Shown piece after piece: positions 5,433-10,305 of a stretch of DNA of 10,305 nucleotides. The notes beneath the pieces were generated by a model. The model worked only from the letters and a program-made list of their open reading frames with translations, was not told the origin of the DNA and did no database searches. Each line of letters begins with the position of its first letter. Position 1 is the stretch's first letter. The stretch is from Burkholderiales bacterium. GTDB lineage: Bacteria > Pseudomonadota > Gammaproteobacteria > Burkholderiales > SG8-39. The position numbers and the translations under genes are program-made. Location of the stretch: positions 1-10,305 of the forward strand of contig JAICPQ010000082.1 in NCBI GenBank assembly GCA_025929745.1, read 5' to 3'.

Positions 5433-7910
5433 ATGGCCTGGTTCATCGCCGGTGTCCTCGTAGTCATTCTGGTCTTCGGTTACTTCGGCCTGCCGATCTT
5501 CTGGTGGACCGTGGCCGCGGGCCTTCTCACGTGGTGGCTGAGCGTAGTGGCGCAGTTCGGCCCGGTGACCAACATCGTGCTCGCCACGGTTTTCCTGGTC
5601 GCCGCGGCGGTGCTCAACATCCCGGTTCTCAGGAGATTGCTGGTCAGCAACCACGTGCTGGCGCTTTACCGGCGCATCCTCCCGGACATGTCGCAGACCG
5701 AAAAGGAAGCGATCGACGCGGGCACGGTGTGGTGGGACGCCGATCTTTTCTCCGGCAAGCCCGACTGGGACAAGCTCCTGCGCACGCCGCAGCCCAAGCT
5801 CACGGCCGAGGAACAGGCGTTCCTCGACGGTCCAGTCGAGGAGCTCTGTGCGATGTGCAACGACTGGGAAATCACGCACGAGCGCCAGGACCTGCCCGAG
5901 CACGTCTGGCAGTTCATCAAGGACAAAGGCTTCCTCGGGATGATCATCCCGAAGCAGTACGGCGGCCTCGGCTTCAGCGCGCTCGCGCACTCCGCGGTGG
6001 TGATGAAGCTCTCGACGCGCTCGAGCACGGCGGCGATCTCGGTGATGGTGCCGAACTCGCTCGGGCCGGGCGAGCTACTCCTTCACTACGGCACCGATCA
6101 GCAGAAAAGCCACTACCTGCCGCGCCTCGCCAAGGGGCTGGAGATCCCGTGCTTCGCGCTCACCAGCCCCGAGGCGGGCTCGGATGCGGCGTCGATTCCC
6201 GACTATGGCGTGGTGTGCAAAGGCACGTGGCAAGGCCGCGAAGTGCTCGGCATGCGCGTCACCTGGGACAAGCGCTACATCACGCTCGGTCCGGTCGCCA
6301 CCCTGCTCGGCCTTGCCTTCCGGCTCTATGACCCGGAGCGCCTCATCGGCGACAAGGTCGACCTCGGCATCACCTGCGCGCTCGTGCCGACGAACACGCC
6401 CGGCGTGAACATCGGGCGGCGCCACCTGCCGCTCAACGCCGCTTTCCAGAACGGGCCGAACTCCGGCAAGGATGTCTTCATGCCGCTCGACTGGATCATC
6501 GGCGGGCCGGAGTACGCCGGCAAAGGCTGGATGATGCTGATGAGCTGCCTCGCGGCGGGACGCGCGATCTCGCTGCCGACCTCGTCGGTGGGCGGCGTCA
6601 AGGCGCTCACGCGTTACACCGGCGCCTACGCGCGCGTGCGCAGCCAGTTCAAGACGCCGATCGGCAAGCTCGAAGGCGTCGAGGAAGCGCTCGGGCGGAT
6701 CGCGGCGCACTGCTACATGATGGACGCGACGCGCGTCATGACCGCGGGCGCGGTCGATCTCGGCGAGAAGCCCGCGGTGATCTCGGCGATCGCGAAGTAC
6801 CACCTGACCGAGCGCGCGCGCGCCTGCGTGAACGACGGCATGGACATCCTCGGCGGCAAGGGGATCTGCCTCGGCCCGAACAACTGGATCGGACGCGGCT
6901 ACCAGATGGCGCCGATCGCGATCACGGTCGAGGGCGCGAACATCCTCACGCGCACGCTCATCATCTTCGGCCAGGGCGCGATCCGCTGCCATCCGTACGT
7001 GCTGCGCGAGATGCGTGCGGCGAAGGAGATGCAGGGCGCCCAAGCCGCGCGCGAGTTCGACGATGCGTTCACCTCGCACATCGGCCACGTCTTGCGCAAC
7101 GGCATACGCACGTTCGTGTACGGCATCACCCAGGCCGCGTTCGCGCCCACGCCTTCAGCGTGCGCGGCTGAAACGAAACATTACTACCGGCACGTCTCGC
7201 GTCTTTCCGCCGCGTTCGCTTTCCTCGCCGACGTCTCGATGCTTGCGATGGGCGGCGCGCTCAAGCGCAAGGAGAAGATTTCCGGCCGCCTGGGCGATGT
7301 GCTTTCGATGCTCTATCTCGTCTCCGCGACGCTCAAGCGCTACGAGGACCAAGGGCGCATCCGCGAGGACCTGCCGCTCGTGCGCTGGGCGGTGCGCGAC
7401 GCGCTCTACCGGGCGCAGCAGGCAATCGACGGCATCCTTTCCAATTTTCCGGTGAAGCCGCTCGCGACGATCCTGCGCTGGACCATCTTCCCGCTCGGCA
7501 TGCCTTACCGCCCGCCGCTCGACTCGCGCAACCACGGCTGCGCTACGATCGCGCTCGAGCCCGGCGCGGCGCGCGATCGCCTCACCGACGGCATGTACGT
7601 ACCGAAGAGCGAGTCGGACGTTACGGGGAGACTGGAAGCCGCGTTCCTCGCCGCCATCGCCTGCGAGCCGATCGACGAGAAGCTGCGCAAGGCGGTGAAG
7701 AAAGGAAAGATCGCGCCGCAGCCCGGCCTCGACCTCGGCATGCTTGCCCGCGACGCGGGCCTCATCACACTCGAGGAGTACAACCAGTGGAGCCGCAAGG
7801 AAGCCCTGCGCAAAGGCGTCATCAAGGTCGACGACTTCCCGCAGGACTATGGGCGCGCCGAGATCGTGGAGTCCGCCGCGAAGGCCACCGTCAAGATGAA
7901 AGCCGCCTGA
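5433..7910 (+). CDS. fadE: Acyl-CoA dehydrogenase FadE
   Basis: FadE performs the first step of beta-oxidation, the FAD-dependent oxidation of acyl-CoA to trans-2-enoyl-CoA, at the inner membrane. The 825 residues compare with 814 in E. coli FadE and align with it from memory throughout. The N-terminus has hydrophobic segments at about 2-20, 24-41 and 47-65, then the FadE-typical TEKEAIDAGTVWWDADLF (89-106) and LTAEEQAFLDGPVEE (123-137). The dehydrogenase core includes NSLGPGELLLHYGTD (208-222), CFALTSPEAGSDA (240-252) and ITVEGANILTR (497-507). The Glu in the last motif (500) is the likely catalytic region. The remaining 270 or so residues match the FadE C-terminal domain (DUF1974). AGGAGA at 5422-5427 sits 5 nt before the ATG and overlaps the psrA stop. 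The thiolase gene follows after one base. No motif appears damaged. Confidence 0.96.
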   Translation: MAWFIAGVLVVILVFGYFGLPIFWWTVAAGLLTWWLSVVAQFGPVTNIVLATVFLVAAAVLNIPVLRRLLVSNHVLALYRRILPDMSQTEKEAIDAGTVWWDADLFSGKPDWDKLLRTPQPKLTAEEQAFLDGPVEELCAMCNDWEITHERQDLPEHVWQFIKDKGFLGMIIPKQYGGLGFSALAHSAVVMKLSTRSSTAAISVMVPNSLGPGELLLHYGTDQQKSHYLPRLAKGLEIPCFALTSPEAGSDAASIPDYGVVCKGTWQGREVLGMRVTWDKRYITLGPVATLLGLAFRLYDPERLIGDKVDLGITCALVPTNTPGVNIGRRHLPLNAAFQNGPNSGKDVFMPLDWIIGGPEYAGKGWMMLMSCLAAGRAISLPTSSVGGVKALTRYTGAYARVRSQFKTPIGKLEGVEEALGRIAAHCYMMDATRVMTAGAVDLGEKPAVISAIAKYHLTERARACVNDGMDILGGKGICLGPNNWIGRGYQMAPIAITVEGANILTRTLIIFGQGAIRCHPYVLREMRAAKEMQGAQAAREFDDAFTSHIGHVLRNGIRTFVYGITQAAFAPTPSACAAETKHYYRHVSRLSAAFAFLADVSMLAMGGALKRKEKISGRLGDVLSMLYLVSATLKRYEDQGRIREDLPLVRWAVRDALYRAQQAIDGILSNFPVKPLATILRWTIFPLGMPYRPPLDSRNHGCATIALEPGAARDRLTDGMYVPKSESDVTGRLEAAFLAAIACEPIDEKLRKAVKKGKIAPQPGLDLGMLARDAGLITLEEYNQWSRKEALRKGVIKVDDFPQDYGRAEIVESAAKATVKMKAA

Positions 7911-7911
7911 C

Positions 7912-9210
7912 ATGTACGCGAAGCCCATCTATGTAGTCGACGGCGCGCGCACGCCGTTTCTCAAATCGAAGAACCGCCCCGGCCCGTTCGCCGCCTCCGA
8001 CCTCGCGACGCAGGCGGGACGCTCGCTGCTTTCGCGCCAGCCGTTCGCGCCGAACGAGCTCGACGAAGTCATCCTCGGTTGCGCGGCGCCGTCGGTCGAT
8101 GAAGTGAACATTGGCCGCGTCGCCGCGCTGCGCATGGGCTGCGGGCAGAAAGTGCCCGGCTGGACCGTGATGCGCAATTGCGCCTCGGGCATGCAGGCGC
8201 TCGATTCGGGCATCAGCAATATCCTCGCGGGCCGCGCCGATGTCGTGCTTGCCGGCGGCGTCGATGCGCTCTCGCGCGCGCCGCTTCTCTACGGCGACAA
8301 GATGGTGCTGTGGTTCTCGGACATGGCCGCGGCCAGAACACCCGCGCGGCGGCTCGCCTTGTTTGGCCGTCTGCCGGTGAAGGCGCTGCTCGCGCCGGTC
8401 ATCGGCATCATGAAGGGGCTGACCGATCCAATGGTCGGCCTCCTCATGGGCCAGACCGCCGAAAACGTGGCGTACCGCTTCGGCATCACGCGCGACGAGA
8501 TGGACGCTTTTTCCGTAAGAAGCCATGAAAAGGTCATCCGCGCGCAGGACAACGGCACGCTTGCGCCCGGCGGCGGCGAGGTCGAAGCGATCTACGACGC
8601 GAAGGGCAACGTCTACACGCTGGATGACGGCGTGCGGCGCGACGCGTCGATCCAGAACCTCGCGAAGCTGAAGCCCTTCTTCGACCGCAAGTACGGCAAC
8701 GTCACGCCCGGCAACAGCTCGCAGATCACCGACGGCGCGGCGTGGATGATCCTCGCCTCCGAGCAGGGCGTTCGTCAGCACGACCTGAAACCCATCGGCC
8801 GCATCGTCGACTCCGAATGGGCGGGGCTCGACCCGGCGCACATGGGGCTCGGGCCCGTGCACGCGGCGACGCCGATCCTCAGGCGCCACAAACTCGGCCT
8901 GAACGACGTCGACTACTGGGAAATCAACGAGGCTTTCGCCGCGCAGGTGCTCGGCTGCCTGGCCGCGTGGGCCGACGAAAAATACTGCAGGGAGGAGCTC
9001 GGCCTCGGCGGCGCGCTCGGCGAGCTCGACGAAGAACGCCTCAACGTCGACGGCGGCGCCATCGCCCTCGGCCACCCGGTGGGAGCGTCGGGCGCGCGCA
9101 TCGTCCTGCACCTGCTGAAAACCCTCAAACGCAATAACGCCAAGCGCGGCCTGGCGTCGATCTGCATCGGCGGCGGTCTCGGCGGCGCGATGCTCGTGGA
9201 GGCGGTTTAA
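7912..9210 (+). CDS. fadI: 3-ketoacyl-CoA thiolase, FadI-like
   Basis: This enzyme catalyses the last step of each beta-oxidation turn, the CoA-dependent cleavage of 3-ketoacyl-CoA to acetyl-CoA and a shortened acyl-CoA. Thiolase catalytic motifs are complete: nucleophile Cys90 in RNCASGMQ (88-95), NEAFA (339-343), GHPVGASG (387-394) with His388, and Cys418 in the CIGGG end motif (418-422). At 432 residues it is longer than FadA-type thiolases (about 390) and close to E. coli FadI (436). The extra loop at about 128-178, including ARTPARRLALFGRLPVKALL, resembles the FadI/HADHB insertion, as does GELDEERLNVDGGAIALGHP (370-389). The NEAFA motif is FadA-like; FadI has HEAFA. The ATG at 7912 is one base after the fadE stop, with only a weak upstream purine run, so translational coupling is likely. 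An acetoacetyl-CoA thiolase role is possible but less likely beside fadE and a fadJ-like gene. Confidence 0.92.
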   Translation: MYAKPIYVVDGARTPFLKSKNRPGPFAASDLATQAGRSLLSRQPFAPNELDEVILGCAAPSVDEVNIGRVAALRMGCGQKVPGWTVMRNCASGMQALDSGISNILAGRADVVLAGGVDALSRAPLLYGDKMVLWFSDMAAARTPARRLALFGRLPVKALLAPVIGIMKGLTDPMVGLLMGQTAENVAYRFGITRDEMDAFSVRSHEKVIRAQDNGTLAPGGGEVEAIYDAKGNVYTLDDGVRRDASIQNLAKLKPFFDRKYGNVTPGNSSQITDGAAWMILASEQGVRQHDLKPIGRIVDSEWAGLDPAHMGLGPVHAATPILRRHKLGLNDVDYWEINEAFAAQVLGCLAAWADEKYCREELGLGGALGELDEERLNVDGGAIALGHPVGASGARIVLHLLKTLKRNNAKRGLASICIGGGLGGAMLVEAV

Positions 9211-10305
9211 TGGAACGCGTCGATCCGAAGATCCTGACGAAACATTGGCGCTGGCAGAAGGACGGCGACAACCTCGCCTGGCTCACCTTCGACAAGCAGG
9301 GCGAGTCGGCCAACACCTTCTCGCGCGAGGCGCTGAACGAGCTCTCGCTCATGCTCGAGGAGATCGCGGCGGCGCGGCCGCGCGGCCTGATCATCCGCTC
9401 CGGCAAGGACAGCTTCATCGGCGGCGCCGACATCCAGGAATTCGCGAACTTCAACGGCCCGGAGGACGCGCTCGCATTCACGCGGCTCGGCTGGGATGTG
9501 TTTCAAAAGCTGCACGACCTCCCCTTCCCCACGACCGCGATGGTGAACGGTTTCTGCATGGGTGGCGGCATGGAGATGGCGCTCGCCTGCGACTACATCG
9601 TCGCGCTCGATGACCCGAAGACGCGCTTCGCGCAGCCCGAAGTGATGGTGGGCGTCATCCCGGCGTGGCACGCGATGGAGTGGCTGCCGCAGCGCGTCGG
9701 CCCGGCGGCGGCGATGGACCTTCTGCTCACCGGCAAATCGATCGACGCGAAGAGGGCAAAACGAATTGGCTTGGCCGACCAGGCGGTGCCGCTGCGCATT
9801 TTCGAGAACACCGCGCGCATGATCACCCTCGAGGCGCCGCCCCGGAAGAAGCTCTCGCTGCTGAATCGCCTGATGCTCGGACCGCTGAAAGGCCTCGTGG
9901 CCGCGCAGGCGAGCAAGCAGGTCGCGCGCAAAGCCCGGCGCGAGCACTACCCTGTGCCATACGCCATCATCGACATCTGGAAGAACTTCGGCGGCAACGC
10001 GCTCATCGTGCCGCCCGAGCATCCCTCTTCCATCCACCAGCTGATCCACCACCCGACCGGCCAGAATCTGGTGCGCATTTTCTTTCTCCAGGACCGCATG
10101 AAGGGGCTCGGCAAGGGCACCGACTTCGGGGCGCGGCACGTGCACATCGTGGGCGCCGGCGTGATGGGCGGCGACATCGCCGCGATCTGCGCCATGCGCG
10201 GCCTGCGCGTGACGCTGCAGGACACCACGCCAGAGCGCATCGCGCCGGCGGTGAAGCGCGCCGCCGATCTCTTCAAGCGCCGGATCCGCGACAAGGCGCG
10301 CGAGC
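9210..10305 (+). CDS. fadJ: FadJ/FadB-like enoyl-CoA hydratase / 3-hydroxyacyl-CoA dehydrogenase, 5' part
   Basis: The alpha subunit of a beta-oxidation complex: its crotonase domain hydrates trans-2-enoyl-CoA and its dehydrogenase domain oxidises the 3-hydroxyacyl-CoA with NAD. The gene is cut by the window edge after 365 codons, roughly half the usual length of about 700-730. The hydratase domain (about 15-200) has SFIGGADIQEF (68-78), GFCMGGGMEMALACDY (114-129) and QPEV (142-145). Glu122 and Glu144 match the catalytic Glu119 and Glu139 of E. coli FadB. The usual PGFGG that follows is replaced by PAWHA (151-155). A linker (about 200-308) leads to the Rossmann strand VHIVGAGVMGGDIA (311-324), which carries the GxGxxG NAD-binding motif. 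The ATG overlaps the thiolase stop by one base (TAATG), with GGAGG at 9198-9202 seven nt upstream. FadB-like versus FadJ-like cannot be settled without the C-terminus; FadJ is preferred because the partner is FadI-like. Confidence 0.9.
   Translation, partial: MERVDPKILTKHWRWQKDGDNLAWLTFDKQGESANTFSREALNELSLMLEEIAAARPRGLIIRSGKDSFIGGADIQEFANFNGPEDALAFTRLGWDVFQKLHDLPFPTTAMVNGFCMGGGMEMALACDYIVALDDPKTRFAQPEVMVGVIPAWHAMEWLPQRVGPAAAMDLLLTGKSIDAKRAKRIGLADQAVPLRIFENTARMITLEAPPRKKLSLLNRLMLGPLKGLVAAQASKQVARKARREHYPVPYAIIDIWKNFGGNALIVPPEHPSSIHQLIHHPTGQNLVRIFFLQDRMKGLGKGTDFGARHVHIVGAGVMGGDIAAICAMRGLRVTLQDTTPERIAPAVKRAADLFKRRIRDKARE

Noticed and set aside
4689..5990. 433-residue minus-strand open frame opposite psrA and fadE
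   Set aside because: Spans two real genes and their promoter on the other strand and shows only biased composition with no recognisable domain.
7891..9111. 406-residue minus-strand open frame opposite the thiolase
   Set aside because: Shadow of the thiolase frame; no conserved motif.
9207..10145. 312-residue minus-strand open frame opposite the fadJ-like gene
   Set aside because: The plus strand encodes a clear hydratase/dehydrogenase with catalytic residues in place; the opposite frame has only composition bias.
1..10305. Mobile elements, CRISPR arrays, tRNA or rRNA genes, phage or defence systems
   Set aside because: Looked for repeats, transposase-like frames and structured RNA patterns and saw none; composition and gene spacing are uniform across the window.

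Overview
The window is GC-rich bacterial chromosome with dense, short-gapped genes. It most resembles a betaproteobacterium: the IclR-type regulator, the PsrA-type TetR regulator and the FadE/FadI/FadJ proteins all look like Burkholderiales- or Rhodocyclales-type sequences as I remember them. That placement is by recognition only; no search was run. I see no mobile element, CRISPR array, rRNA or tRNA, and no frameshifted gene.

Layout. (1) Bases 1-934: the 5' end of a LutA-like Fe-S oxidoreductase gene on the minus strand, and a divergent IclR-family regulator on the plus strand. (2) Bases 931-2814: on the minus strand, a PBP7-type D-Ala-D-Ala endopeptidase (pbpG), its candidate promoter, and an overlapping downstream egtD-type histidine methyltransferase. 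The last of these converges on the IclR gene, and the two stop codons interlock. (3) Bases 2866-4672, minus strand: an Atm1/ABCB7-type ABC exporter (half-transporter) ending in a hairpin terminator. (4) Bases 4697-10305, plus strand: a fatty-acid beta-oxidation operon starting with a PsrA-like TetR repressor, then fadE, a FadI-like thiolase and a FadJ/FadB-like multifunctional enzyme cut off by the window edge. Junctions are 9 nt, 1 nt and a 1-nt overlap.

How the genes work together. FadE oxidises acyl-CoA to trans-2-enoyl-CoA. The FadJ-like protein hydrates this and oxidises the product to 3-ketoacyl-CoA. The thiolase then releases acetyl-CoA. The operon thus encodes every enzyme of the saturated beta-oxidation spiral; the acyl-CoA synthetase and electron-transfer partners are not in the window. 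A near-consensus sigma70 promoter lies before the regulator gene, and an 18-bp palindrome matching the published PsrA motif covers its expected transcription start. The likely circuit is fatty-acyl-relieved negative autoregulation of the whole operon, possibly reaching the divergent Atm1-type exporter.

Overall this is ordinary housekeeping and catabolic DNA, and I do not see a previously undescribed system. The points most worth a second look are the PsrA-type promoter/operator arrangement, an altered crotonase loop in the FadJ-like protein, an egtD without egtB nested onto pbpG, and a thiolase with FadI length but a FadA-like active-site motif.
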